Position numbers and translations under genes: made by a program
The notes under the pieces: generated by a model
Databases searched by the model: none
What the model saw: only the letters and a program-made list of their open reading frames with translations
Told to the model about the DNA's origin: nothing
In this document: piece by piece, positions 53,101 to 60,400 of the stretch
Layout of the letters: the number at the start of each line of letters is the position of its first letter
Position numbering within the stretch: the first letter of the stretch is position 1
Origin: Paragonimus westermani
Taxonomy: Eukaryota > Platyhelminthes > Trematoda > Plagiorchiida > Troglotrematidae
Direction of reading: 5' to 3'
DNA: 64,000 nt
Assembly: GCA_008508345.1 (NCBI GenBank)
Contig: QNGE01001238.1
Span: 102,673-166,672 of the forward strand

Positions 53101-54520
53101 TTTTCAATACTGATAAGTGGCCCCGGATTTCAACCGCCATGAGTTTGGTGTCGTTCACATTTGGAAGAAGCCTCCACATTTATATAAACTACTCAAGCCA
53201 TCCTTTTGAAAAAACAGGACCACACATAAGTTTTGCCGTTGTTCCAGCTCCTTAGTAATGCATACTCACTTCAGCGTATTCACGATTTAGGAGCAAGACT
53301 CAAGCACGACAGTTTCATTTCAGGATAAGCATAAGCCCTACTGAGGAGGTCCGATAAGAACGAAGCATGTCCTCTTTTAGTGGGCTGGCTGAAAATTTTC
53401 TCCCAATGTGAAGATTATAATAGACTATGGGGAACATTCTATTTGTACCCATGAAAACGCCCGACTATTTATCAAGATAACTATCACAGAATTACAGATC
53501 AATTTTTGTATATCTCTGCAAACAAGGTGCATAAATTGAATTTCCTTCATTTATACACTAATGCAGATTTGCGTTCACTTTTATGTAGTAAAAAAGAAAC
53601 TTACTGAATACGGAAAAAAATCGGCAAGCGTAAACTGACTATCATCGACAGCTGATCCCAGTCTCGTAGACTGTTCAGCAAACCCTCCCAAAAAAGAACT
53701 ATACTAGAAGCTCGTTGATTGCGGAGCTCAGTATACAGGTGTCACCACTGGAAGCTGAATTCCAACATCACTGTCGTCACTCAATCACAGGGACTACTAA
53801 GTCATTGGTTTTACATTAAAGCACGACCGAAGTGTGATAAGCAAGCACCATCTAACGGTGATTTGCAGTGTCAAAATATCTGCTAACTAAAACACTACTT
53901 GCGTTAAACCTAGAAATCAATGAAGACCGGAATGAGCCACAAAGAGTTCGAAGAAACTGGGCGGGAACTAAAAAAGCACATCTTTGATTTCACGGTCTAG
54001 CGAAATCTTCTAAAAAGACTCATAATTAATTTTCTCGACTACCACGCCATCGGGACCGACTAACAGTCATCGAACTATCAAGTTATTCACATAATCCTCA
54101 TAACCATACCAATCGCTCTCTTCGGTAACGTATTATAGGTTTATTGAAATGAAACATGAAACGCTAAACAAAATCGTTTTCACGACTTACGTGTGGTCGG
54201 AGCCAGTCGACCTTCCTTGGCGGACTACGACTATAATATAGGCTGCCATCAACTGCAGGAAACTCAGGGTCTTCAAACAATCGTCCTTGTTGCTGAAGCT
54301 GTGCTTTCAACTGGTCGTAAGACAATGATGTGGATGCCAGATCACCACCACGTGTAGAAGGAACTGGTTTATTTGAAGTGATTCCATAGTCCGGAGGTAT
54401 GACGACCTTATTATTTTGGGCATTGCGAAGGGCAACACGGGGATCTTTGAATCTTGGAAATTGAATAATGCCAGTGGGTCGAAACTCTATGCCACTACCT
54501 CCCACCGAAATTGTCACACC
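2045..54520 (-). CDS. Calpain catalytic subunit gene, eleven exons, incomplete at both ends
   Basis: Calpains are cytosolic, calcium-activated cysteine proteases that make limited cuts in cytoskeletal, membrane-associated and signalling proteins. The exons, in order of translation, are A 54191-54520, B 51833-51902, C 49375-49627, D 48158-48410, E 38465-38643, F 30943-31112, G 27119-27282, H 24204-24415, I 8750-8879, J 2927-2985 and K 2045-2113. All borders are AG/GT. Phases join cleanly from A to H and from I to K. H ends in phase 2 while I begins in phase 0, so at least one short exon between them (24203-8880) was not found. Domain order is N-terminal strand, protease cores 1 and 2, beta-sandwich, then penta-EF hand: a classical calpain. 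The visible part is about 630 residues; classical family members are usually 700-800. The start codon exon and the last EF hands were not found. No paralogue symbol is assigned. Confidence 0.95.
2114..2926 (-). other. Calpain intron J-K
   Basis: An 813-bp intron between the GTATCC donor of exon J and the gaatgacag acceptor of exon K. I see no repeat, RNA or coding feature in it. Confidence 0.7.
2927..2985 (-). CDS. Calpain exon J: helix leading into the second EF hand
   Basis: A 59-bp micro-exon in a frame different from the long open frame that covers this spot. After tgaatttcag, its first two bases complete an Asp codon left by exon I. It then reads [19 protein letters not shown] and stops at a GTATCC donor in phase 0. 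'F.FDGF.LE.CRSMV..MD' is the EF1-EF2 connector of calpains. The combination of phase, motif and splice sites makes the call secure despite its size. Confidence 0.92.
2986..8749 (-). other. Calpain intron I-J
   Basis: A 5.8-kb AT-rich intron. The open frames on both strands are short and show no family motif. I recognise no transposon remnant here. Confidence 0.7.
8750..8879 (-). CDS. Calpain exon I: first EF hand of the penta-EF-hand domain
   Basis: A 130-bp exon starting after tttgtttctag. It reads [20 protein letters not shown], followed by a first calcium-binding loop of the form [12 protein letters not shown] and then [10 protein letters not shown]. The codon at its end is split one to two with exon J at a GTAAGA donor. 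'F..VAGEDGEI...EL..ILN.AF' is the classic EF1 of calpain large subunits. It is separated from exon H by more than 15 kb. Confidence 0.93.
15925..15971 (-). ncRNA. Hammerhead ribozyme motif of a Penelope-like element
   Basis: On the minus strand this reads 5' stem I AACACTC, core CTGAGGA (matching CUGANGA), stem II GGCCACC with loop CGG and GGTGGTT, core GAAA, then CGTA and the 3' stem I strand GAGTATT. Stem II has five Watson-Crick pairs plus two G-U pairs. Stem I has six pairs and one mismatch. Stem III is reduced to AC/GT with no loop, as known for the Penelope-associated and other retroelement hammerheads thought to work as dimers. The predicted cut is 3' of the A at 15932. It sits 26 bp beyond the endonuclease frame, the expected place in the terminal repeat. 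Confidence 0.75.
15997..16850 (-). pseudogene. Penelope-like element, 3' part with GIY-YIG endonuclease, frameshifted
   Basis: Two overlapping minus-strand frames form the C-terminal half of a Penelope-like retroelement protein. The first (16850-16356) runs from a region equivalent to the end of the reverse transcriptase ([19 protein letters not shown]) to [20 protein letters not shown], the GIY-YIG endonuclease entry with its zinc-finger-like Cys pair. A one-base shift near 16390 moves the reading to the second frame (15997-16380). That frame reads [10 protein letters not shown], then [13 protein letters not shown], then a C-terminal helix [20 protein letters not shown] ending near a conserved Trp. 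The RT palm is absent above 16850, so the copy is 5'-truncated. It lies in the same sense as the calpain gene. A hammerhead motif follows it. Confidence 0.85.
18934..19800 (+). pseudogene. IS630/Tc1-mariner-type DDE transposase remnant
   Basis: 18934-19185 encodes a helix-turn-helix-like region: [20 protein letters not shown], then CKTVYIWL. This fits the 'RI..AF..G.DW..VA...G....T...W' opening of IS630/Tc1-type transposases. Further along, in shifted frames, are [12 protein letters not shown] near 19410, matching the first catalytic Asp block (DETNFN), and [12 protein letters not shown] near 19704-19740, matching the second Asp block (VVVDNAPCH). Stop codons and frame changes separate the pieces and the final acidic block is not found, so the copy is dead. 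Terminal inverted repeats were not identified. It lies opposite to the calpain gene. Confidence 0.6.
21204..21231. repeat. Small perfect stem-loop
   Basis: AACTATCACC at 21204-21213 is the exact reverse complement of GGTGATAGTT at 21222-21231, with an 8-base loop. A 10-bp stem of this kind can occur by chance in a window of this size. No function is suggested. Confidence 0.3.
24204..24415 (-). CDS. Calpain exon H: end of beta-sandwich domain
   Basis: A 212-bp exon that follows exon G in phase 0 after ccgcacacag. It carries [20 protein letters not shown], then [20 protein letters not shown] and FSEK. 'FINLREV..R..L.PG.Y.I.PSTF.PN...DF.LRVFSEK' is the diagnostic end of this domain. It closes with PQTS and two bases of the next codon before GTAAGT. 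That phase does not fit exon I directly, so at least one further short exon encoding the acidic linker should lie between 24203 and 8880. Confidence 0.95.
24416..27118 (-). other. Calpain intron G-H
   Basis: A 2.7-kb intron containing a LINE reverse transcriptase fragment (25224-25745). The open frame at 26132-26341 on the minus strand has no recognised motif. Nothing else is seen. Confidence 0.7.
25224..25745 (-). pseudogene. Non-LTR retrotransposon (jockey/CR1-like) reverse transcriptase fragment
   Basis: Three minus-strand frames read in order as the palm and thumb of a non-LTR reverse transcriptase. Near 25625 is [10 protein letters not shown], the palm Y.DD motif. In 25372-25590 there is a KC-like stretch, then [16 protein letters not shown], matching the 'ERDLGV' turn. 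In 25224-25418 there is [20 protein letters not shown] followed by LIHPHLE, matching 'A...LG.I...F.....F..LY...VRPHLE'. Frame changes and stops make it non-functional. It has the same sense as the calpain gene. The family is inferred from motif style only. Confidence 0.75.
27119..27282 (-). CDS. Calpain exon G: beta-sandwich domain, middle
   Basis: A 164-bp exon that joins exon F in phase to give [19 protein letters not shown], an acidic loop (DDDNLGT), and [20 protein letters not shown], ending in TIGYAVYE before GTAAAT in phase 0. The 'TFW.NPQ' opening and 'VGLMQK.RR..R..GED...IG..VYE' strand pair are family signatures. The acidic loop followed by basic residues fits the calcium-sensitive contact region known in this domain; that role is family knowledge and is not shown by the sequence alone. 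Confidence 0.95.
27283..30942 (-). other. Calpain intron F-G
   Basis: A 3.7-kb intron. The only structured feature I see is a possible tRNA-derived SINE head (29262-29345). The open frames at 27544-27774 and 27857-28042 on the minus strand have no recognised motif. Confidence 0.7.
29262..29345 (+). repeat. Possible tRNA-derived SINE head
   Basis: The stretch carries a GATAGAGC segment like the end of a tRNA D-arm, and a B-box-like GGTTTAAATCC at 29319-29329 (consensus GGTTCRAATCC). Order and spacing match the internal pol III promoter of tRNA-derived SINEs. A full cloverleaf does not fold, so this would be a SINE remnant, not a tRNA gene. Confidence 0.35.
30943..31112 (-). CDS. Calpain exon F: end of protease domain and start of beta-sandwich
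   Basis: A 170-bp exon. Its first base completes the Trp from exon E, and it then reads [21 protein letters not shown] variable loop rich in Glu, Arg and Trp follows, then [16 protein letters not shown] before a GTTAGT donor in phase 1. 'DF...F..LEIC.L' followed by 'G.W..G..AGGCRN' is the standard passage from the protease domain into the calpain beta-sandwich (calpain-type C2-like, CBSW) domain. The acceptor is ccaatttcag. A 187-codon open frame overlaps this acceptor in another frame and appears to be accidental. Confidence 0.95.
35068..35193. repeat. 53-bp inverted repeat with a 19-base spacer
   Basis: The left arm 35068-35121 begins TGTAACGATTCACGT and ends ACGGATCC. The right arm 35141-35193 is its reverse complement, with one substitution and small differences in an A-run. 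In RNA it would form a hairpin of more than 50 bp inside the calpain intron. It lies about 330 bp beyond the 3' end of the BEL/Pao remnant, so it may be part of that element's terminal region or a separate foldback element. No target-site duplication was identified. Confidence 0.85.
35520..37560 (-). pseudogene. BEL/Pao LTR retrotransposon remnant with internal deletion
   Basis: On the minus strand, 37554-37180 is a gag segment: [19 protein letters not shown], then [20 protein letters not shown], ending SDLYGQP. This is joined at about 37195, in another frame, to the end of pol: [10 protein letters not shown]-like residues, then [20 protein letters not shown]. The integrase zinc region (36660-36490) carries HFGRSHV and CLACRRRC. 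The core holds [10 protein letters not shown] (first Asp), [14 protein letters not shown] (second Asp) and, at 36034-35990, [15 protein letters not shown] (Glu). A C-terminal BEL-type domain follows near 35750-35530 (WPL.., then [20 protein letters not shown]). Protease, the RT core and RNase H are missing, and several frameshifts are present. No LTR pair was recognised. Same sense as the calpain gene. Confidence 0.88.
38465..38643 (-). CDS. Calpain exon E: catalytic asparagine exon
   Basis: This 179-bp exon starts at [18 protein letters not shown] after ttgaaattgcag. It contains [18 protein letters not shown] and ends in DDDGEFW, with the Trp codon split two bases to one at a GTAAAT donor. 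The Asn of RNPWG is the third triad residue. The 'EW.G.WSD.S.EW' block after it is a strong calpain signature. A degenerate second copy of part of this exon lies upstream in the same intron, at 46600-46700. Confidence 0.96.
39075..39440 (+). repeat. Unclassified dispersed repeat, copy 3
   Basis: Shares AGTACATCGGTGGTT, then ACACACCAAACGACCATGAA, with copy 2 (AATACATCAGTGGTT...CACACGACCATGAA). The later part, GACTGCGAGTGAAAGTAGGA and AATATTCACGCCA, corresponds to GCTGCAAGCGAGAGTAAGG and AACATTCACGCCA of copy 2. The middle is more diverged than between copies 1 and 2. It also contains a C-rich run near 39345. Confidence 0.55.
39700..40371 (-). pseudogene. RTE-like LINE reverse transcriptase fragment, 3' half
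   Basis: On the minus strand 40371-40048 carries [20 protein letters not shown] (family 'QGCPLSP.LFN...D.LL') followed by LEYVGED, where an intact copy would read LEYADD, so the catalytic motif is damaged. Below it the frame continues past stops with [30 protein letters not shown] and [11 protein letters not shown]. These match the thumb and C-terminal blocks of fluke RTE-type LINEs ('VRA.LLYG.....V.....L.VF.HRCL'). It lies in the same sense as the calpain gene. Confidence 0.8.
46600..46700 (-). pseudogene. Decayed duplicate of calpain exon E
   Basis: On the plus strand GCGGATCAAGCGGTATG here matches GCGGACAAGCGGTATG in exon E (38596-38611) except for one inserted T, and GAAACATT follows at nearly the same distance in both. 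Translated on the minus strand across that frameshift, the copy gives [17 protein letters not shown] followed by YYW. Exon E has [20 protein letters not shown], so the R.R...(8)..WK..W spacing is kept. The catalytic Asn is Lys here and the NPWG block is lost, so the copy cannot replace exon E. It lies inside the intron between exons D and E. Confidence 0.5.
47335..47700 (+). repeat. Unclassified dispersed repeat, copy 2 (longest)
   Basis: The reference copy for the family: it aligns with 1690-1895 over its first half and with 39075-39440 over both ends. The plus strand is open from 47499 to 47750, but the translation is rich in Ser, Thr and Pro and matches nothing I know. A short C/G-rich segment follows at 47700-47750. 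Confidence 0.55.
48158..48410 (-). CDS. Calpain exon D: protease core 2 with the catalytic histidine
   Basis: This 253-bp exon starts with one base that completes the lysine of exon C, giving the classical [20 protein letters not shown], followed by [10 protein letters not shown]. It ends with [15 protein letters not shown] before a GTAAGT donor, in phase 0. The His of GHAYSV is the second member of the catalytic triad. The acceptor reads gttctcctag. Between these motifs lies the helical segment that faces the substrate cleft. Intron C-D is only 964 bp, the second-shortest in the gene after J-K. Confidence 0.96.
48411..49374 (-). other. Calpain intron C-D
   Basis: A 964-bp intron between the GTAAGA donor of exon C and the ctcctag acceptor of exon D. 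No internal feature is seen. Confidence 0.75.
49375..49627 (-). CDS. Calpain exon C: protease core 1 with the catalytic cysteine
   Basis: This 253-bp exon starts after tttgcattgcag and completes the glycine split from exon B, giving [12 protein letters not shown]. The Cys of GDCW is the nucleophile. It continues through a conserved [20 protein letters not shown] stretch (the family's '[19 protein letters not shown]') and ends with [13 protein letters not shown] plus two bases of a lysine codon, before a GTAAGA donor. No disabling change is visible. The residues around the nucleophile and the family's VVVDDRLPT signature are intact, so this lobe should be catalytically competent. Confidence 0.96.
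49628..51832 (-). other. Calpain intron B-C
   Basis: A 2.2-kb intron with a possible tRNA-like SINE head (51271-51345). Nothing else is recognised. Confidence 0.7.
51271..51345 (+). repeat. Possible tRNA-derived SINE head
   Basis: An A-box-like TGGTCTGGCAG at 51275-51285 is followed 43 bases later by a B-box-like GGTTCAAGTCT at 51328-51338. This is the spacing of a pol III internal promoter. The acceptor and T stems do not pair well, so it is not a functional tRNA gene. It would be a SINE fragment within intron B-C. Confidence 0.35.
51833..51902 (-). CDS. Calpain exon B: strand before the active-site cysteine
   Basis: A 70-bp exon, too short to show up as a long open frame. It reads [20 protein letters not shown] followed by GEL and the first base of a glycine codon. 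The acceptor is ttaccag and the donor is GTAAGA. It enters in phase 0 from exon A and leaves in phase 1, which exon C completes. The [18 protein letters not shown] pattern is a hallmark of the first calpain protease lobe, so the identification is secure despite the length. Confidence 0.94.
51903..54190 (-). other. Calpain intron A-B
   Basis: A 2.3-kb AT-rich intron between the GTAAGT donor of exon A and the ttaccag acceptor of exon B. I see no internal feature. Confidence 0.7.
54191..54520 (-). CDS. Calpain exon A: N-terminal region up to the protease core
   Basis: This exon has 110 codons and phase 0 at both ends. The acceptor is a CAG after a run reading cttgcaaccacag, and the donor is GTAAGT. 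It carries [10 protein letters not shown], then a low-complexity linker with [20 protein letters not shown], and then the conserved entry to the protease core: [10 protein letters not shown] followed by VDWLRPH. The pattern 'LFEDPEFPA ... WLRPHEI' is typical of calpain N-termini. The open frame extends a few codons upstream of the acceptor without an ATG, so this is not the first exon. The start codon must lie above 54520, possibly beyond the window. Confidence 0.93.
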
Positions 54521-55624
54521 CTGTGGTTGCAAGGAAGAGACAATTTTGACACTTTTACATCGCTAACTGTGTTTCGTTTAGCAGAACACTATCCAATGAT
54601 CTTTTAGAGGAAAGCGGCCAATATGCGCAAACAGTGACATGGATAGACTGGCTAATCCTGTGCTTGACAGTAGGAGGTGTCACCCTTGAGCCATTTAATG
54701 CGCAGAACCAGACAAGAAACAAGAGGAACCGAGATACTTACGAACTGATTTCAAGACGTTTTAGGCAACAATGTTTTCAGCCACTCAAGTAAACATGGGC
54801 AAAATCCATTTCAGAGGACATATAGCTGCATTCCGAAAATTTGCTCAAAGCACCAAAATACCAATCTAATTTTTGCACGCTATTTGCGAAAACATTCACT
54901 TCACTTCAGGGATAAACAACTGTTTGTATGGCAGTAAGGCATCAGCAAGAACTGCTGATGCATTACTGCCTACGACAATGGTGGTGATGATCTGTTTAGG
55001 TTGTAAAGTTATAGGTAACCATGAAAAGCAACTTGCAAAAGATAAAACGCAAAGTTTGCTTGCTACAACCTATTTTGATGAAACATCCCTATGGATGTTA
55101 GGATGTTATTTAACTGTATGAATCAACAGAATATTATAAACATCACGGTATATCGAACAGGAAGTAAACTACCATGGGTAAATATATTCATTATGGAGAT
55201 TAAGACGCTAGCTACCAAGTTCAGAAACAAAATTTTCCACATTACACCCGATGCATTGTAGAAAATTAAGCATATCAAATCACCAGATAATGAATCAAGT
55301 GGAGTCCTTCAACATCGAGCCAGACCAACAAGTTTAACCAAGCTGGCGGCGCGCGATATTGGTTGAGCTACAAGACCACATCGAACAGTTCCTTACTATA
55401 TTCTTGTGTGACGGCAGTTTATTTTTCCCAATGTTGCATACTGCATCAGCGCCTAGTACGTCTTATATACGCCGCAAAGAAATCTTCACTTTATCACTTA
55501 ATATTACTTTTGGATAAAGAATGAACCAAGACGCTTATTTCTTGAGAACACTGATTGGATCAGACTCCATGCTAGAAAGACGAACTAATTTATCGATAGG
55601 CCTTAAGGGCTGTAATATTCTAGC
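54521..55624. other. Region upstream of the first visible calpain exon
   Basis: No start exon or promoter can be supported here. It contains one hairpin (54930-54970). The acceptor of exon A shows that transcription starts further upstream, here or beyond. Confidence 0.5.
54930..54970. repeat. 17-bp stem-loop with one mismatch
   Basis: GGCAGTAAGGCATCAGC at 54930-54946 pairs with GCTGATGCATTACTGCC at 54954-54970 around a 7-base loop (AAGAACT), with one mismatch. It lies about 410 bp upstream of calpain exon A. The stem is shorter than typical microRNA precursors and the flanks pair only weakly. Confidence 0.7.
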
Positions 55625-56199
55625 TTACTCTCTAATTTGGATATGCTTCATCTGAGTTCGTGCAAATATTTGGTTAGGGTGATTCTGTAACCTCGTGTAA
55701 GATTCGTTAAAAAACGTGTAACACTGCAACTTATGGAATATCCTAACGATGGTCATCTCGGTACCAGGGTCAGTAGGGTTGTCCCCGAAAGGATCTTGCA
55801 CGACTAACAGAATACCCCAGAATTCCATGCAAACACGGCTGCGAGTAACTCTATTCATGCTCGAAAGTGGTAACACCTTAACTCCCTGGTGTCAACTTAC
55901 CTTAAAACTATGCACTACGTCGCTAATACTATCAGTTACAAGGTTATACACAGTTTTCTAGCCTTTGTTCATAAGACATGCATATATATACTTGACATTA
56001 AGAGATCACACAAAATGACAAACGTACTACAACCGTAGACTTAAACTTCTTACTCAAATGCATCAGATATTCCATTGAGATAGTCTTTCGGTGCTGTCTC
56101 ACCCACCCGTGTAACCTTACTATGAATAAGAGAATCCACACAGTAGAGATCTCCCACCGTAGTTAGATCACAGAAGACAGCAGAAGTGTCCACAGCAAT
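55625..56199 (-). CDS. Two possible exons of an unrecognised gene
   Basis: Exon candidate 1 (56054-56199) reads IAVDTSAVFCDLTTVGDLYC, then VDSLIHSKVTRVGETAPKDY, and ends at GTAAGA in phase 2. Candidate 2 begins at 55838 after ttactcgcag in the matching phase and reads VCMEFWGILLVVQDPF, then PGTEMTIVRIFHKLQCYTFF. It reaches either a GTAAGC donor (55629) or a stop codon (55625). The in-phase join and protein-like composition support a real gene, but the acceptor of candidate 1 lacks a pyrimidine tract. The product is not recognised. The G-I-L-L...GTE...F..L spacing of candidate 2 vaguely recalls a caspase p20 start, but no His or Cys active-site block was found. An N-terminal extension of the calpain gene cannot be excluded. 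Confidence 0.35.
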
Positions 56200-56238
56200 C
56201 TGATCACGGTTGCGGTCATACGGGCAACAAGCATGCAC

Positions 56239-57309
56239 GACCCGTGTGTCAGAGGTGACTTACTTTGTCTAAAGCATCCCAAAATATAAAAAACAACCAA
56301 TGCGAAATCGAACTTTACCTGGCCTAATAGAAGCCTAAGTAACGGCTTGACGAAGTCACCATAATAATGAGTAGCTTATGATCAACACATTTTTCAACCG
56401 ACTACGGTACAGGCGAGAAACTCTATCGGCATCTAAGGTAGAAGCACGATTACCAGTCGATTTTCAATGCAGGTCTAGGAATTTAAGCCGAACCTTCAGA
56501 CGGTGTGGTCATTTGGATAACTCAGGTATGGTGAGGTTTTTCCCGAAGACTCTCGATTGATGATAGTTAGTTGTAGCCTGTAACATGCTAAGGTGTGAGG
56601 AACGTTATGGATGGGGTTATCTCTGGAATTTCGGTTATTTTATTGCTTTCTCGTTATACACTGCTGTTGTTGTTACCTTTCTCAGACTGGTTATTCAAAT
56701 CATGATCCCAACGGCCATTTTTTCCTCTTAACCGTCCAACGCCGACTCGGATGCACACAAGGGTTTCAGCCTGCTTCCTTTCTGCACGTTTTCTACGGAT
56801 ATACAAGAATCGCACTGAGTTTCCGAACAGAGCAATGTTTGTTCGATTGGATCGGAATGAACAGTCTCTTCTGCGCTGTTTAACTCAATATATCGATTAA
56901 ATTATGCAAACATAATTCGAAAAGGCACTGTCTATTCATTCTGTTGGCGTACGCCCCAGTAGACAGCTGTTCGGATGCCACCAAAATGCGTCTCATGACG
57001 CCCACGTTGACCTTCTGAAGCAAATTAAACACTATCATCACCATACTGGTGAGCTATGTGAATCAGACTCTTGAGTCATTAGCTCCGGTTAGGGTCTCCC
57101 AAGAAAGCTGTGAACTCTCTTGTTTCGCAGGTCAGACTTCTGAGTGAGAGACTCAGGGTGGGGTTACTCAATTCAACTCCCTTTTGTGGGATGAAAAATC
57201 GGGAGGTATCAAAATTTATCGTTGTTCCGACAGTGACGTTATTCACCTATCACGACTGTCTCCTGTTTTGCCCAACAATCTTTCTACCTCCCATTTACCT
57301 CCGAATGAT
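56239..57309. other. Intergenic or intronic stretch, nothing recognised
   Basis: No coding, RNA or repeat feature can be supported. The part from about 56600 on may be the 5' untranslated region of the LINE fragment that follows. Confidence 0.4.
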
Positions 57310-57462
57310 AATTGTTTTCTGAGGCCGAGAAGACTGGTAAACATTGGCGCATTCAATATCCGCATTCTCCGACAAGTCGGTCAGAAATACGCTGGAAGTC
57401 ACCCGTCCGTGTTGACAGAGGTCCACAGAAGTCCTGTTAGTTTAACCACTATGATGAACTAG
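57310..57462 (+). pseudogene. LINE endonuclease (N-terminal) fragment
   Basis: The plus-strand frame reads PRRLVNIGAFNIRILRQVGQ, which matches the start of the apurinic endonuclease domain of fluke RTE-type LINEs ('L.IGAFNVRTL.Q.GQ'). The following residues lose the match and a stop comes after VSLTTMMN, so only the first strand of the domain survives. It may belong to the same family as the fragment at 39700-40371. Confidence 0.6.
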
Positions 57463-60400
57463 TCAGGACACAGACCTTCAATGACATATTCCTACTACGT
57501 ATTGAACGCAATAAGCTCACTATCATTTCCTTCAGGGGTATGATGACATGAATTTTCTTAAAGACTTCAATTTACCACTCCAGTGTACAAGGTAGTTGTG
57601 TCTGCAACATTTGATTCTAGTTTTCGTTAGTAGAAGATTAACACATTTTTTATTGGTGTCGTTTTGAGTGCTGTCGTAAAGTTGTTAGCTAATCTCCTAC
57701 AATCATTTTCAATCTGCCCGTTTTCACTTCTCAGAGACAAAAAGAAGCAGAACACCGCTGTATCGGTTAAACCTCAGTGAACTTATGCACAGTTTGCTAC
57801 CAAGATTCTATCACAGTCCTTCAGTGTGACACTCATTAAAATCAAGACTGCATTAACAATATTTGTATACACTACCCTGAAACGTAAAAAGCAATCACAT
57901 GCCAAGACAATATTCACAAGAATTCAAGTGACTTCAGGAAAACTGTAGCTCATGACTGTGACTCAACTTGATTAGCGGATCTATCACCACAGTTTTTTCG
58001 AACGTTATTGTCAAGAGTTATGTGATTTTACAAAAAGGTTTCGGCCTTGGACGCCCACTCCCGCTTGTTTTTTAGCATGGATTTCTTATGTGGGCTAAAT
58101 CTTGAAGACATAATGTGAGTGCAGTACTTCGTTTTACAGTACTGGAGCGCAGCGTACATAATAAATGTCGGTATGTTGATAAATTCGGCCCCCATGTTAC
58201 CTGCATCTCTAGGTAAAAGCTTGATAAACTTTCTACTGGTGCAGGTTAACGCAACATTTGAGCAGATGTACACCTACTGCAGGCAATTCTCCCGTCGATT
58301 CTTATCGTTGGTCGCATGTCAAGCAGGAAATAAATAAATCATGTACGTTTAACTACAGTCAGAAGTGTGTAGTGAGTTTCCTAAATTTGTTGTGCCTTTT
58401 TATCTGCACGTCCATTCGACTATAAATGGAATATTCCTCTGGAAAGCGTTGTGAGCGTTCCGTGGATGATTGTGGGTGGTTTACAGAGTTTGCTACTAAG
58501 TGGGCCGCCTTCAATGTCTCCTGAGAAAGTGAACTGATGGGTTTGCTGGAAAACGTGAATTCTGTCTAATTTTTACCATAACACCAGAATAACAACAGGT
58601 TAAATGATCACCGATCGTATGGCTTCTCAATAATCCCGGCTGCAACCGTGCTTCACTGCCTGTCTATTCTGTACGCATGCTTTAGTGTGGGCCTGCTATA
58701 GGAGGCCTGATATAAACCCAGTGTCGCTTTCTTCCGTCGTGCAACTAATTGCACGCAGCGAATGTTTGCTCCTCTTCTAACGAACCATCTGGTATTTCAT
58801 TCCTCAAGGTCATTTAACGTGGACTTTTTCGAGCTTTGTTTGAAGCACTCGAAGTTCCCACGCACTTTTAGCCTGGCTCACTTTCGAGTGCCGCCGAGTG
58901 GGCTGAATCCTATCTCGTGCTTCTTCTTTTTCTCCAAGATTAGGCTAAAACTAATTACTTATCATATTTCCCAACACTTCTGTAAATACACGTTTTTTCC
59001 AAACTCCAACGCGTTCTTTTAGTTCGATGCCTGATGAGATTATGTTTCCACTGCTCTTCAGGAAAAGCGTCTTAAGTTGTTAGTGGCCGAGGGTCGAGCG
59101 CATACCACTTGCCCACTAGACAGTTAAACAAAGAACAGAACAACATTAATGACGTTTAACCAATGACATTTCGAATCTGTAACCACTGATTCATACTTCA
59201 CCTTAAACGTGAACTCAAGTTACATGGAGTGCAAAAAATGTTGCGGAATAAAATGTACAGTTTAATTAAAGTTAATGATATACAACAGCCTGGTAATTCC
59301 AAATACTGGACTTTTGCAGACAATGCTGGCTACAGTCATGTGTTCGAGATTTATGGGCGGATTGGAATAGATGGAGCGTATGAGGTCAGTTATACTGTAG
59401 TGACCTGGAGTTTTCACTGGACTGCCTACGGTATGATGTGTAAAATAATTCCAAAACTCACGGTTGCACATTGTGCGTGGATTATTATAAAAGTTCGCAG
59501 GGTGTATGCAGTTCGGTTGTTTGTCCGCATGTCATGAGACTGTGTGGCACAAACCTGAACCACACACACTCGCGGTTTACTCGCCTCTCGAAGGCCTGTA
59601 CCTAACCTCTCTTGCTAACTTTTGTGTCGGTGCCGATTATGGGGCCATACCAGACGTGTGCGCTCCCTAGAAAAAGTACACAGCCTCCGCTCTCAACGGT
59701 CTTTTTGTAAAACACATTTGGTCAATTTGTGTCTGGGAGAATGACTTCGTCGGCCGTGCACCACATTACTGTAAGGGTTCATGATATTTCTAAAACACAG
59801 AATGGTAATTCTGTTTGCACCTGACGTCGAATGCATAGTAACTTACGTTACCATGAAACATCAGAGAGAGTAATCCCTTGAAAGTTCCATAACGTCGAAC
59901 AGGAATAGGATTACTGTTTTGTTTTCGGGGTGATACAAACAAAGGGGGAACCAGGAATGCAGTAATTTACTTTCAACCGTCCCCAGCAATGTACACGGTA
60001 CTTGAGTGGACGAGCTGAACGCTTGGAAGAAATAAACTTTAATACACGGCGCACCAAGTTGTTTCTCCCAGGTACGAATTTGCCAGACGTGAAATACGTA
60101 TTTTGCGTCTGTTACTGAAATGCCGCCGAAAACAGAGGCCGACAACATATTAGAAGAATTGTATAGTTGGTCTCCTGAAGCGCCATAATTGACATGTAAA
60201 TTAGCTGAAGAGGCCAGAAGCTGACAGTCGACGAACGAGTAAATCGGAACTGTATGTGGTTTCGGTTCGCGTCACACAATCGCATGGCATGTGAACATAC
60301 AGCGGAACACATACACCATGACAAATTCCTCAATAGCTTGGATACGAAGTGCAACTATGAGTTTTGAAATCATTTTACATATACCACAGGCAGACCAATG

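Noticed and set aside
55901..55960. Possible small exon ending in a good GTAAGT donor between the two unidentified exons
   Set aside because: Its phase does not fit the preceding exon candidate (a stop codon appears), and the two outer candidates join in phase without it.
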